Of a stretch of 64,000 nucleotides of DNA, positions 10,051 to 19,004 are shown piece after piece. Under the pieces are notes generated by a model. The model was not told the DNA's origin and ran no database searches. It saw only the letters and a list, made by a program, of their open reading frames with translations. The stretch lies in assembly GCF_018271995.1 (NCBI RefSeq), contig NZ_JAGUCO010000022.1:1-64000 (forward strand), read 5' to 3'. The number at the start of each line of letters is the position of its first letter. The first letter of the stretch is position 1. A program made the translations under genes and the position numbers. Origin of the DNA: Carboxylicivirga linearis (GTDB taxonomy: Bacteria; Bacteroidota; Bacteroidia; Bacteroidales; Marinilabiliaceae).

Positions 10051-12183
10051 ATGAAAAGATTTACTTCATTATTACTGGGAGCATGTTTATTCAGTTTCTC
10101 AACGATTGCACAACTTGCGCCACCAACTAGCGATGTATCAGCACCTGTTACTAAAACAGGTACTGTTAGTAGCGTGGCTAACTATGGAACAGGTCTTGTA
10201 TTTGTATCGAACACAAGTACTAACGATGTTATTTCAATTACTACCGACGGCAGTAGTTTTACAGATGTTGAAAGTCTTGAGGCAGGAACCGTAAGCGGTA
10301 TTAACGGCTGGTCTGATGGTAATATAGCCTTTTATCTGGGTGATGATGCTTCAGGAGTAGGTTTGCGCAAGCTGGAAGATGGGACTGTGACACTTATTGA
10401 TGGTCCTAATCCAGTTAATCCTACCCAAAAACCCGGATCAGGCGTATTGCGCTATACAGGTGACAACGGGCCACTTTATTTTTATAATTACTATGATAGC
10501 TTTGATGCGATAAACGGTGATGTGTATTTGCCATCCTATACTGACGGTACAAGCCCAAGTACAGCAAACTACACATCTTATGATGCTTCAACCAGAAACA
10601 GTTTGCCATTAGGTGCCATGTTTAATGGTAATCTTTATTTGGCAGGTGCTACTGGTGGTTTCTTTCCAACCCCAAAACTTTATGCTTTTGATGGAACAAA
10701 CTTAACCGAGGTTCATAGTGGAACTGAACTGTCTTTTTATAATTTTACCTCAACTTTTAAACACCTGTTTTTTCTTCAGGGGCTTTATGGTGATTTCTCA
10801 GATGCAGCATTATATACCTTAAATACAGATGGTGTTGTAGAACGCTTGACTATTAATGGCATGGACGTAATGGTTGATGATTCAATGCCATTGCAAGTTC
10901 TTAATAACAAAGTTTACGCAGTTGTTGAAGATAAGTTAACATCCATTGCCTGGGATATGGATTTCGCAACAATGTCTTGGGGATGGAAAATTGAAACTTA
11001 TCATGTTAATGCTCAAGATGAATCAGATAATATTAGTGATTTTGTTATTTCTGGAGATAATATCTATGTATTGGCTGCTAAAACAGAAGGTGAAGCTGAA
11101 TTGTATGCTTTAAACCCTAATGAAGGAGAGTATGTTAGTGCCATGCCTGATAATATTGCTCCAAGCGATGCATTTCACTCGTTAACAGCTATTGAAGGCG
11201 GTGTTGCCTTTTTAGGTAATAATGGTACATCAGATGTGGTATATGTATCGGATGGTAATGATGGTAATACTAAGCAATTGCTTTTTGAAGGACAACCAAC
11301 TCTATCAATTAATGAAATGTACAGTGCTGGAGGTAAAGTATATATGTTTGCCGAAAACGGAACAGATACAGATATTTACCAATATACTCCTTCGTTTTCT
11401 ACGCAAACGGTAACCGTAACTATTATTGATGAGGCAACTTCCAATCCAATTCAGTATGCAAACGTAGTATTTAATACTGGTTTAAAAAGGTATTCAGGAA
11501 CAACAGATGAAAACGGACAAGTCGTTATCGAAAATGTACCAAACGGATATTTGAATGTAACTGTAGATGCAAGTGGAGCCGGTTCTTATGTTGCGATTAA
11601 TGAAGAATACTATGTAGGTGCATATACCACAGAAGTAACCTATTCTTTACTAACAGGAAAGCAGTTTATGATTACAGTTCTGGATTCCAATACCAGTTCA
11701 GAAGTATACGATGTAACTCTTACTTTTGAAGATCAAACAGATGGCTCTACTTATAGTACAACTATTGTTTATAATAGTATGACATGGATGGTAATAGGTA
11801 ACACACCTATTTTACCGATGGGTACTTATACTGTAACTATTGTATGTGATGGATATGATACATATACTGAAACTGACTTTTTAGTTGATGACAATATAAG
11901 TTCTGTCTCTTTTACAATTTCTGAAATATCAACAGGTATGGATAAAACCAAAGATAATGGTATATCAATTTATCCAAATCCAGCTTCAGATGTGATTAAT
12001 ATTACTACAGATAAAGAAATTGTATCCGTTGAAGTTATTGCTATTAACGGTGCAAAAGTGAAACAATTTACAAGGGGTAATATCACTCAAATCAATATTT
12101 CTGATTTAGCTAAAGGAATTTATATAGTAAGAACCACTGATGTAAATGGAGCTAAAGCATGGACAAAGGTTAATAAGCTCTAA
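10051..12183 (+). CDS. Secreted T9SS cargo protein with carboxypeptidase-regulatory-like domains, cassette 1
   Basis: 710-aa secreted protein. Signal peptide MKRFTSLLLGACLFSFS...AQ. The N-terminal two thirds have short beta repeats with Asp-Gly turns (YALNPNEGEY, VYVSDGNDGNT), loosely like ELWxxDGT or propeller proteins. Two CarboxypepD_reg-like beta domains follow at about 450-535 and 540-625 (NPIQYANVVF ... TTDENGQVVIENVPNG). A type A sorting domain ends the protein (ISIYPNPASDV from about 636, GIYIVRT near the end). It lies between the protease and the lipoprotein-SusCD genes, so a surface binding role for protein or peptide fits, but no enzyme motif is seen. The cassette 2 protein at 28814-30763 is homologous over the N-terminus but much less alike than the flanking SusC pair. 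Confidence 0.8.
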   Translation: MKRFTSLLLGACLFSFSTIAQLAPPTSDVSAPVTKTGTVSSVANYGTGLVFVSNTSTNDVISITTDGSSFTDVESLEAGTVSGINGWSDGNIAFYLGDDASGVGLRKLEDGTVTLIDGPNPVNPTQKPGSGVLRYTGDNGPLYFYNYYDSFDAINGDVYLPSYTDGTSPSTANYTSYDASTRNSLPLGAMFNGNLYLAGATGGFFPTPKLYAFDGTNLTEVHSGTELSFYNFTSTFKHLFFLQGLYGDFSDAALYTLNTDGVVERLTINGMDVMVDDSMPLQVLNNKVYAVVEDKLTSIAWDMDFATMSWGWKIETYHVNAQDESDNISDFVISGDNIYVLAAKTEGEAELYALNPNEGEYVSAMPDNIAPSDAFHSLTAIEGGVAFLGNNGTSDVVYVSDGNDGNTKQLLFEGQPTLSINEMYSAGGKVYMFAENGTDTDIYQYTPSFSTQTVTVTIIDEATSNPIQYANVVFNTGLKRYSGTTDENGQVVIENVPNGYLNVTVDASGAGSYVAINEEYYVGAYTTEVTYSLLTGKQFMITVLDSNTSSEVYDVTLTFEDQTDGSTYSTTIVYNSMTWMVIGNTPILPMGTYTVTIVCDGYDTYTETDFLVDDNISSVSFTISEISTGMDKTKDNGISIYPNPASDVINITTDKEIVSVEVIAINGAKVKQFTRGNITQINISDLAKGIYIVRTTDVNGAKAWTKVNKL

Positions 12184-12202
12184 GGAGTTATTGTGTCGGA
12201 TT

Positions 12203-12238
12203 GAAGTACCCGCCAACGGGCGGGGCTTCTTTCTTTTA
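12203..12238 (+). terminator. Rho-independent-type terminator in cassette 1
   Basis: GC-rich hairpin CCCGCC-AACG-GGCGGG, extended by GAAG/CTTC and followed by TTTCTTTT, 20 bases after the stop of the T9SS cargo gene. It separates the protease/cargo genes from the lipoprotein-SusCD part, so the latter may have its own promoter or depend on read-through. Confidence 0.75.
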
Positions 12239-12348
12239 TATACTATTGAAACAACATTCAAATTAACAATAACAGCCTAACGTGCCATCACGAACAGATT
12301 TGTCAACCCAAAAAAGAATTACAACCCATCAATAAATATCCAAAGAAG

Positions 12349-12777
12349 ATGATAAAAGTGAATAGGAAATTAATGCTATTGGCAATGAGCCTTCTGTTAT
12401 TTGTGGCATGTGATAAAGATGAAATAACAGACACTACTGCACCTGAAGCTATAGTTACGGCACCTCAGGCTCAAACCTATTACAGGGGAAATACCCTAAT
12501 GTTATCAGCTACATTCACCGACGATACGGATTTGAAAGAATGTACTGTATATCTTACCCAACAACAAACAAAAAATACCAGGGGATGGGATGATCCCTAT
12601 AATCCCGACGCAGTTACTTTTCCATTATCAGGAAAAGAAGATGTAATCAACAATCAACATTTATTTGAAACATCTATCCCTTTCGACATTATGTCGGGCG
12701 ACTATTACGTGGTAGTTGTTACGTCCGATCAGAGTTTAAATTACAGTACACTTCAGATACCCATATATATAAAGTGA
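12349..12777 (+). CDS. DUF4625-like lipoprotein, cassette 1
   Basis: 142-aa outer-membrane-type lipoprotein. The signal peptide ends in a lipobox with Cys at about residue 21 followed by DKDE, acidic residues of the kind linked with surface export in Bacteroidota. After a TTAPEA start, one beta-sandwich-like domain has YYRGNTLMLSATFTDDTDLK, a Trp-containing middle and GDYYVVVVTSDQSLNY near the end. This resembles DUF4625 lipoproteins; the match is from memory of the family and not searched. It sits just upstream of SusC. Close homologues occur at 31401-31832 and a more distant one at 55935-56360, so it is a constant member of these loci. Function unknown; binding of ligand or of SusCD is plausible. 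Confidence 0.75.
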   Translation: MIKVNRKLMLLAMSLLLFVACDKDEITDTTAPEAIVTAPQAQTYYRGNTLMLSATFTDDTDLKECTVYLTQQQTKNTRGWDDPYNPDAVTFPLSGKEDVINNQHLFETSIPFDIMSGDYYVVVVTSDQSLNYSTLQIPIYIK

Positions 12778-12866
12778 ATCCAATATATTTAATAGCAAAG
12801 GCAAAGGCAGTTCATCATTTGAGGTGAACGATTATATAAACTCAAAATCTACAAAATTACATTATA

Positions 12867-15785
12867 ATGAGGCAATTATTAATTTATTTGTCATTGGTTT
12901 TATTTATCTCAACAGGAACGGTTTGGGCGCAAAATACGTCTCTTACCGGTACTATAACAGATAAGACAACTAGTGAACCAATGATTGGGGTTACCGTACT
13001 GGTTAAAGGCACTACCATTGGTACTGTAACCAATTACGACGGTGTCTATAATTTACAGGTTCCTGATAATACTGAAATGCTTGTTTATTCTTTTATAGGA
13101 TACCAAACGCAGGAAGTAGCCTATACAGGACAATCAGTTATTAATATTCAATTGCAGGATGATTCAGAGAATCTGGACGAGGTGGTTGTTACCGGATATG
13201 GTATTCAGAAGAAAGGTACTTATACCGGATCTGTAGAAGTTGTGTCAGCCGAAAAGATTGAACAAGTACCTGTAGCCAGTTTCGATCAGGCCCTTCAGGG
13301 ACGTGCTCCAGGGGTTGTTTCAGTTGGATCATCAGGTCGACCGGGTGCAGCAGCCACCGTTCGTATTCGTGGGGTAAGCTCCATTAATGCGGGTAACGAT
13401 CCTTTGTACATAATGGATGGTATTCCAATCACGGCCGGGCAGTTTAGTGCTTTAAATCAGAATGACATTGAAAATGTATCTATATTAAAAGATGCAACAG
13501 CTACATCTCTATATGGAAGCCGCGCAAGTAATGGAGTTATTGTTATTACTACAAAACGGGGTAAATCCGACGGGCGCACAAGTATACAATATCGTGGTCA
13601 GTTTGGTTTAAACACCATAGCACGCGATAACTTTAATATGATGAATACGGCTCAGAAAATTCAATATGAAGAAGAACTGGGTTTGAAAACCTATACTCCT
13701 GAAGAAAAACTGGATTTGATGAAAACAAATACTAACTGGTTTGATGTAGTCCTTCGTGATGCCTTAACACAATCACACGAATTATCAGCCAGAGGCGGGA
13801 ACGAAAATACGCGTTTTTACATGTCAGGGGGCTATTATTTTCAAGAAGGTATTCAGTATCGCTCCGATTTTGAGCGTTTCACATATCGTTTGAATCTTGA
13901 TAATAAAGTTTCTGACCGAGCTAATTTGGGTGTCAATCTATCGTTTGGCTACGAGAGTAATAACAATACAGTAAGCGGAGGTGCAGCATCAACCAATGTA
14001 TATAATCCAATATTTGCAGCTCGTTTACTTAATCCTTATTTAGCTCCATATACATCTGATGGAAGCTATAATAATGAAGGTTTTCCGTTTGCAAATCCAA
14101 TTGAGCAAATAATGCTGAATGAAAATAAGAATAATACTCTTAAAATTGTCGGTGGTGTTTTCTTTGATGTGGAATTGGCCAAAAATTTGGTGTTTAAAAC
14201 TAATTTGGGAGCTGACTTCTATGATTATAGATCCTATGGTTTTCTTCATCCTGATTCGGAGTGGGGGCGCGGATTTAACGGTAAGATTACAGAAGGATTT
14301 CGCCGCAATTTTCGTCTAACCCCTACTAATACTCTAAGGTATAAGTTTCAAATTGCCGAGAAACATGATTTTAACGTATTGGCTGGTCAGGAAATAATTT
14401 CAAACACCAATAGAGGATTTAGTGTAGGTGCCAGAAATATTCCAACTGATAAGCTTCGAGTGCTTGCTGTTGCATCTGAGATTGACGGATGGGGAGGTGA
14501 TGGGTATGATTATACCGTAGCTTCTTTCTTCGGTAATATGGCATATAGTTATAATTACAAATACCTGGCTGACTTAAGTATTCGTCGCGACGGTTCCTCA
14601 CGTTTTGGTGTTGATAACCGATGGGGGACCTTTTGGAGTGCGGGTTTGGGTTGGAATATTCAGGAAGAAGAGTTTATTAAAGGTATTGGTTGGATTGATC
14701 AGTTGAAAGTCCGTGCTAGTGTTGGTGAAACTGGTAATTACAATATTGGTAATTACGAGCATCAGGCACTTTATGGTTATACTACTTATATTGAGCAAAG
14801 TGCTGCCTTTTACGCGCAGGCTGCTAATGATGAGTTAACCTGGGAGCGTAAGTTCAAAGCTAATGTTGCTTTGGAGATGGCTTTTTTGCGAAAATATAGA
14901 GCTAAGGTTGATTTCTATAGCGAAACCACAAAGGATATGTTATTTGTTGTACCCAGATCAATAACAACCGGAATAGGTGGCCGTTTGGAGAATATTGGAG
15001 AGATGAATAATAAAGGATTTGAAGTTGAGTTAGATGGTCAGCTTATTCAAAAAGGTGATTTTGGTTTTCACTTAAATGCCAACCTTTCGTATAACCTTAA
15101 TAGGGTTACCAAGTTATACAATAATTTAGAAGAGATTGATCAAGGATATACTAAAATTACCTTGGATCAACCTTTAGGAACCTTTTATATGGCACGATGG
15201 GCCGGAGTGGACGAATCTACCGGGAAAGGATTGTGGTATACTGCCGATGGTGAGGTAACCGATACTTATTCTGATGCACATCGGGTACTACTTGAAGGTA
15301 AAACTTATTTACCACCATTAACTGGAGGTTTTACCGGCACTTTTAGTTACAAGAGTCTTCAATTATCTGCTTTTTTCTCATGGATGGCTGATAAATGGTT
15401 GATTAATAATACAAGGTTCTTTACAGAAAGCCATGGTATGTTTGCCTCGTACAATCAAAGTGCCGACTTACTTGATTACTGGAAACAGCCTGGTGATAAA
15501 GCTAAACATCCGAATCCTGAATATCAGGATAATGAGTTTGATACACGATTGTTGGAAAATGCCTCTTTCCTTCGGTTAAAGAACCTGACTTTAAGTTATA
15601 ATCTGAATAAGAATTTTGTACAGAAAACAATGTTCTTTAACTCGTGCCGGGTTTATGCTCAAGGGCAGAACTTACTGACTTTTACCGGTTATAAAGGAAT
15701 TGACCCTGAATTTTATGGTGTTATGGAGGCAAATATGTACCCGCATGTAAGAACAATAACTCTGGGTATTGATTTAGGATTTTAA
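12867..15785 (+). CDS. SusC/RagA-family TonB-dependent outer membrane transporter, cassette 1
   Basis: 972-aa outer-membrane importer. Signal peptide to AQ at about 22, CarboxypepD_reg-like domain (about 25-110, IGVTVLVKGTTIGTVTNYDG), TonB box and plug start (LDEVVVTGYGIQKKGTYTG), plug motifs RIRGVSSINAGNDPLYIMDG and ATSLYGSRASNGVIVITTK, then the 22-strand barrel ending in HVRTITLGIDLGF. Length is usual for SusC. SusC forms a lidded channel with SusD and takes up oligomers using TonB energy. Next to a protease and with no carbohydrate enzymes nearby, peptides are the likelier cargo (inference by analogy to RagAB). There is no N-terminal signalling domain for a sigma/anti-sigma pair, which agrees with control by the TPR-HTH regulator. 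Confidence 0.95.
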   Translation: MRQLLIYLSLVLFISTGTVWAQNTSLTGTITDKTTSEPMIGVTVLVKGTTIGTVTNYDGVYNLQVPDNTEMLVYSFIGYQTQEVAYTGQSVINIQLQDDSENLDEVVVTGYGIQKKGTYTGSVEVVSAEKIEQVPVASFDQALQGRAPGVVSVGSSGRPGAAATVRIRGVSSINAGNDPLYIMDGIPITAGQFSALNQNDIENVSILKDATATSLYGSRASNGVIVITTKRGKSDGRTSIQYRGQFGLNTIARDNFNMMNTAQKIQYEEELGLKTYTPEEKLDLMKTNTNWFDVVLRDALTQSHELSARGGNENTRFYMSGGYYFQEGIQYRSDFERFTYRLNLDNKVSDRANLGVNLSFGYESNNNTVSGGAASTNVYNPIFAARLLNPYLAPYTSDGSYNNEGFPFANPIEQIMLNENKNNTLKIVGGVFFDVELAKNLVFKTNLGADFYDYRSYGFLHPDSEWGRGFNGKITEGFRRNFRLTPTNTLRYKFQIAEKHDFNVLAGQEIISNTNRGFSVGARNIPTDKLRVLAVASEIDGWGGDGYDYTVASFFGNMAYSYNYKYLADLSIRRDGSSRFGVDNRWGTFWSAGLGWNIQEEEFIKGIGWIDQLKVRASVGETGNYNIGNYEHQALYGYTTYIEQSAAFYAQAANDELTWERKFKANVALEMAFLRKYRAKVDFYSETTKDMLFVVPRSITTGIGGRLENIGEMNNKGFEVELDGQLIQKGDFGFHLNANLSYNLNRVTKLYNNLEEIDQGYTKITLDQPLGTFYMARWAGVDESTGKGLWYTADGEVTDTYSDAHRVLLEGKTYLPPLTGGFTGTFSYKSLQLSAFFSWMADKWLINNTRFFTESHGMFASYNQSADLLDYWKQPGDKAKHPNPEYQDNEFDTRLLENASFLRLKNLTLSYNLNKNFVQKTMFFNSCRVYAQGQNLLTFTGYKGIDPEFYGVMEANMYPHVRTITLGIDLGF

Positions 15786-15892
15786 CAGTAGCAAAAATTA
15801 AATATATGAAACGAGCCAGATATAAGGCCTACATGCATAGACTGATAAATACTGACTTGTTGCATATGACAAATGGAAGAAAACATTACCAT

Positions 15893-17338
15893 ATGAAAAG
15901 GTTAATTTTAATATATAGCTTATTAATAGTGTTGATGTCTGGCCTGGTATCGTGCGAAAAACTGTTTGATACCAAACCGCTGGATAGCACACCTGCAGAG
16001 GATATTCTTACTAACGAAAATGATGCACAAACTTTGCTATACGGTATGTATGCTTACTTTGGTTCTGGTGCATCATATGGTCGATCGCTGACTACAATGC
16101 TTGATATTATGACGGATGCCAGCTTGGCATCAACTGGTTTTAGTAACCAGCTGGGGCAGATGTTTGCCTGGAAGATAAACCCTGGTACTAGCGAGGTGGG
16201 TGATTTATGGAGTAATCATTATGGTGCTATTTACAATGCTACCTATCTTATCAATAATTTACATACAATTAGTGGAGATTCAGTTAATCTTGATCGGATA
16301 AAAGGGGAAGCCTTTGTAGGCCGTGCTCTAATGCACTACAACCTGGTACGATTGTTTGCTAAATCGTATAATTCATCTACAGCTGCTAACGAAATGGGTA
16401 TTCCGTATCGTTTAGATTACGATGATCCTAATCCGTCTCGCAACTCAGTAGGAGAAGTTTATGATTTAATAGTCAGTGATTTGGACAAGGCTTTGGAATT
16501 ATTGCCAAATAACGAAAGTTACGATAATGAAGTATTTACTCTTGATTTTGCTAATGGCTTAATGGCACGTGTATTGTTGGATATGAAAGATTACGCAGGA
16601 GTAATTGAACATACTTCGCAGGTGATTAATAATCCGGCATTTAGCCTTACAAAAGATCAAGCTTTTACTGATATGTGGCTAAAAGATACCGGCTCTGAAA
16701 TTATTTGGCGCGTTGGTTACAGAATAACAGATGCTAATTTGGTAGCTCCTGGGTACAACTTTTTTAATATGAATAATATGGAGTCGCCTCTCTTACCTGA
16801 TTATATTCCATCAGATAAATGGGTAAACCTATTTAATTCAAAAGATATTCGTTTATCTACATATGTGGCTAGCGTTACAACAGGATATGGGTGGAATAGT
16901 AAATTAGTTATCAAATATCCAACCAATCCCGATTTTACTTCTCAGGTTGTAGGTATGAATATGCCTAAACCAATGCGCTTGGCCGAAATGTATCTGATGA
17001 GAGCGGAGGCTTATGCTTTTAGTAACGATGATGAAAGTGCCATAGCTGACCTTGATGCACTATTAGAAAATCGTATTGAGAATCATCAAGGTGTTAGTAT
17101 TGAAGGTGATGCGCTTAAGAGTTTTATTATTCAGGAAAGACAGAGAGAATTGATGTTCGAAGGATTTTACTGGTTTGACTTAAAGCGAATGGGTAAAGGT
17201 TTCGCCCGAATACCTCAAGATAATACTTCTACAGCTAACGATCTTGATATTAAGGCTGATGATTATCGCTGGCAGTGGCCTATTCCAACTTCCGAGTTGA
17301 ATGGAAATCCAGTAATTAAGCAGAACGAAGGTTATTAA
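15893..17338 (+). CDS. SusD/RagB-family nutrient-binding lipoprotein, cassette 1
   Basis: 481-aa surface lipoprotein that pairs with the upstream SusC. I chose the ATG at 15893 because it gives a standard lipoprotein signal (MKRLILIYSLLIVLMSG...SCEKLF); the frame is open upstream to 15806, but that adds a hydrophilic leader. SusD landmarks: CEKLFDTKPLDSTPAEDI at the N-terminus, RALMHYNLVRLFAKSYN, RLAEMYLMRAEAYAF, and the C-terminal ERQRELMFEGFYWFDLKRMGK ending in WPIPTSELNGNPVIKQNEGY. Translation is close-coupled to the next lipoprotein (16-base gap). Confidence 0.93.
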   Translation: MKRLILIYSLLIVLMSGLVSCEKLFDTKPLDSTPAEDILTNENDAQTLLYGMYAYFGSGASYGRSLTTMLDIMTDASLASTGFSNQLGQMFAWKINPGTSEVGDLWSNHYGAIYNATYLINNLHTISGDSVNLDRIKGEAFVGRALMHYNLVRLFAKSYNSSTAANEMGIPYRLDYDDPNPSRNSVGEVYDLIVSDLDKALELLPNNESYDNEVFTLDFANGLMARVLLDMKDYAGVIEHTSQVINNPAFSLTKDQAFTDMWLKDTGSEIIWRVGYRITDANLVAPGYNFFNMNNMESPLLPDYIPSDKWVNLFNSKDIRLSTYVASVTTGYGWNSKLVIKYPTNPDFTSQVVGMNMPKPMRLAEMYLMRAEAYAFSNDDESAIADLDALLENRIENHQGVSIEGDALKSFIIQERQRELMFEGFYWFDLKRMGKGFARIPQDNTSTANDLDIKADDYRWQWPIPTSELNGNPVIKQNEGY

Positions 17339-17354
17339 TTTTAATTGGCAAAGG

Positions 17355-18167
17355 ATGAAAAAGATAAATGTGATATTGGTATTAACACTTGCTGTTTTAG
17401 GATTATCCTGCCAGCAAAACGAGATAGAGCAATATAATGGGCCGTCGCAAATACACTTTTTAGAGCAAAGTGGTAGTATGATTGTAAATGAAAGCAATCC
17501 GCTTTATACCATTGAGGTGGGGGTAAGTAAAGCTGTTGACACCGATCGTACCTTTGAAGTGGTTATCGATTCAGAAAAATCAACTGCAGAAGAAGGGGTT
17601 AACTTTGTTGTTGTGAATAATCAGTTGGTTATACCTGCCGGTGAAGTATTAGGCAGTATCGATGTACAAGGTGTTTATGAAGGATCGGAGCCCAATGGAG
17701 TGAAATTGGTACTTCAATTATACTCAGCTAATTCTAATGAACTGGCTGGTTATAACAATAGTTTTGAGCTTAACCTGTTTAAATTTTGCGATTTCGATAG
17801 AGATGCCTTTATTGGAACATATCGTGTGTATGAGCATTCTTATTTTGGAGAATTTGAATACGAGGTTGAAATAACAGCAGGAGATGATCCTTATTCGGTA
17901 TTTGTTGATGGTTTTTGGGAAGTACCAGGTTCAAAGGTGCAGATTAGTTTTAATCGTAAGGAAACTACTTGTTCTATTCCATCACAGTATTTTTTCGAAG
18001 ATCTTAACCTTGGATATGAAAATGTATGGATAAGAAGTTTAAGCAATGGTAATTACAATACCTGTTTAGGCACAATAGAAGAGCTAGAATATTTTGTATA
18101 TCCGGGTGATACCCCTGATAACGGATGGGACAGAGGTACTTTTGATATGTATAAGATAACAGATTAG
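17355..18167 (+). CDS. SusE-position surface lipoprotein, cassette 1
   Basis: 270-aa lipoprotein with lipobox Cys at about residue 19 (LSCQQNE). The N-terminal beta domain starts YNGPSQIHFLEQSG and continues with RTFEVVIDSEKSTAEEGVNF, reminiscent of Calx-beta or DUF4843-like domains found next to SusD. The C-terminal domain has FIGTYRVYEHSYFGEFEYEV and a CLGTIEELEYFVYPGDTPD end, perhaps DUF4984-like. Several cysteines are shared with the homologue at 36339-37157 (FCDF/YCDF, TC/EC, TCLG/SCLG). It is the last gene of cassette 1 before a strong terminator. Probable role: extra substrate-binding subunit of the SusCD complex. The domain family assignment is uncertain. Confidence 0.75.
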   Translation: MKKINVILVLTLAVLGLSCQQNEIEQYNGPSQIHFLEQSGSMIVNESNPLYTIEVGVSKAVDTDRTFEVVIDSEKSTAEEGVNFVVVNNQLVIPAGEVLGSIDVQGVYEGSEPNGVKLVLQLYSANSNELAGYNNSFELNLFKFCDFDRDAFIGTYRVYEHSYFGEFEYEVEITAGDDPYSVFVDGFWEVPGSKVQISFNRKETTCSIPSQYFFEDLNLGYENVWIRSLSNGNYNTCLGTIEELEYFVYPGDTPDNGWDRGTFDMYKITD

Positions 18168-18187
18168 GTAGATAGCTGCCTGTAAGC

Positions 18188-18241
18188 AATGGGTTTCAGA
18201 CCATAGTTGATTATTTCAGTTGGTTTGGAGCCCATTTTTTT
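18188..18241 (+). terminator. Terminator closing cassette 1
   Basis: Fifteen-base arms AATGGGTTTCAGACC and GGTTTGGAGCCCATT pair fully if three G-U pairs are allowed, followed by seven T. The cassette 2 terminator at 37195-37241 shares the GGGTTTCA arm and GCCC-T tail, another sign that the cassettes are paralogous. Confidence 0.8.
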
Positions 18242-18247
18242 AAGCCA

Positions 18248-18607
18248 ATGATTGAAAATATAGCTATAGAGTTGACAAGTATTGTTATCGATAACACAGC
18301 TTTCTTAAATGGTATTTTAATAACTCCTTTTTTAGTTCGCTTTAAGATTGATGAAATTAAGGAGAATTTGCTTATTCATCTATCTTTTGATGATAGTAGT
18401 ATTACCTTTGAAAATTTAGGTAACAACGTTGAAATATTAATGAAAAAACTGACTGGTATTGCATTAAATCAGGTTGCTTTTGTGTGTAAACAAGTTAGAG
18501 AAACAACTTTTGCCTATTTAATGTTGTTGCGTTTACAAAAGCTTGGTATTGTATGCAATGTTTTTTACGAAAAGGAAAACGCTATGCGATGGCTACGTTG
18601 CCAGTAA
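18248..18607 (+). CDS. Small hypothetical protein, possibly SpoIIAA/STAS-like
   Basis: 119-aa soluble protein without signal peptide. The alternating hydrophobic pattern, and the C-terminal part ending in GIVCNVFYEKENAMRWLRCQ, resemble the end of SpoIIAA-like (STAS/SEC14) proteins of Bacteroidota, where a '.F.....A..WL' ending is typical. This is a weak, memory-based resemblance. The start codon lies only 6 bases beyond the T-run of the cassette 1 terminator, so expression would depend on read-through or on a promoter hidden in the terminator. It has no counterpart after cassette 2. It might be a decayed or relocated gene. Confidence 0.5.
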   Translation: MIENIAIELTSIVIDNTAFLNGILITPFLVRFKIDEIKENLLIHLSFDDSSITFENLGNNVEILMKKLTGIALNQVAFVCKQVRETTFAYLMLLRLQKLGIVCNVFYEKENAMRWLRCQ

Positions 18608-19004
18608 GCTCTTTAATGTTTTAGATATTCAGTTCCGTTATCCAGCTTACTTTTGAATTACTGTTGACAGACGCCCTTTCAGGGCTTAATAACCGTATTT
18701 CTTAAACACAGCACTCCACTTCGACAAGCTCAGTGTCGTACTGTGCTGCTACAGTCAGGGCTCCGCCCTTCTTTTAACTGCTGCATCATATGTACCAAGT
18801 CAAAAGTAATCAAGTCAAAATTCAAAAGTAATATGGCTAATTGTTTAAAACAGTCTCCGGATTTATAGCTCCGGACTTTTAATGTTAATTCGTAGAGTTG
18901 TATAATTGCCATTCACTAAGCACTGCGCACAAAGCACAATAAACAGAGCTTCTGCCTCTTCGGTCTCCGAGCTAACAGCTATCAGCTAATAGCCATGAGC
19001 TTTT
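18608..19004. repeat. Non-coding patchwork of short palindromes and repeats
   Basis: Region between convergent genes with no convincing ORF. It holds GCCCT-TTC-AGGGC near 18672, a bipartite hairpin around CAGCAC...GTGCTG that encloses CGACA-AGCTCAG-TGTCG near 18710-18752, repeated TCAAAAGTAAT at about 18800-18832, a CCGGA/TCCGG hairpin with a T-run near 18855-18882 and an AGCTAACAGCTATCAGCTAAT tandem near 18970-18990. Similar short elements are familiar from intergenic regions of Bacteroidota. It may mark the duplication junction between cassettes 1 and 2. Confidence 0.5.

Noticed and set aside
15806-15892. N-terminal extension of SusD in cassette 1
   Set aside because: It would bury the lipoprotein signal behind 29 hydrophilic residues; the ATG at 15893 gives a normal lipobox.
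12867-17338. Reading the SusCD pair as a polysaccharide utilisation locus
   Set aside because: No glycoside hydrolase, lyase, esterase or sulfatase anywhere in the window; the only degradative enzymes are S8 proteases.
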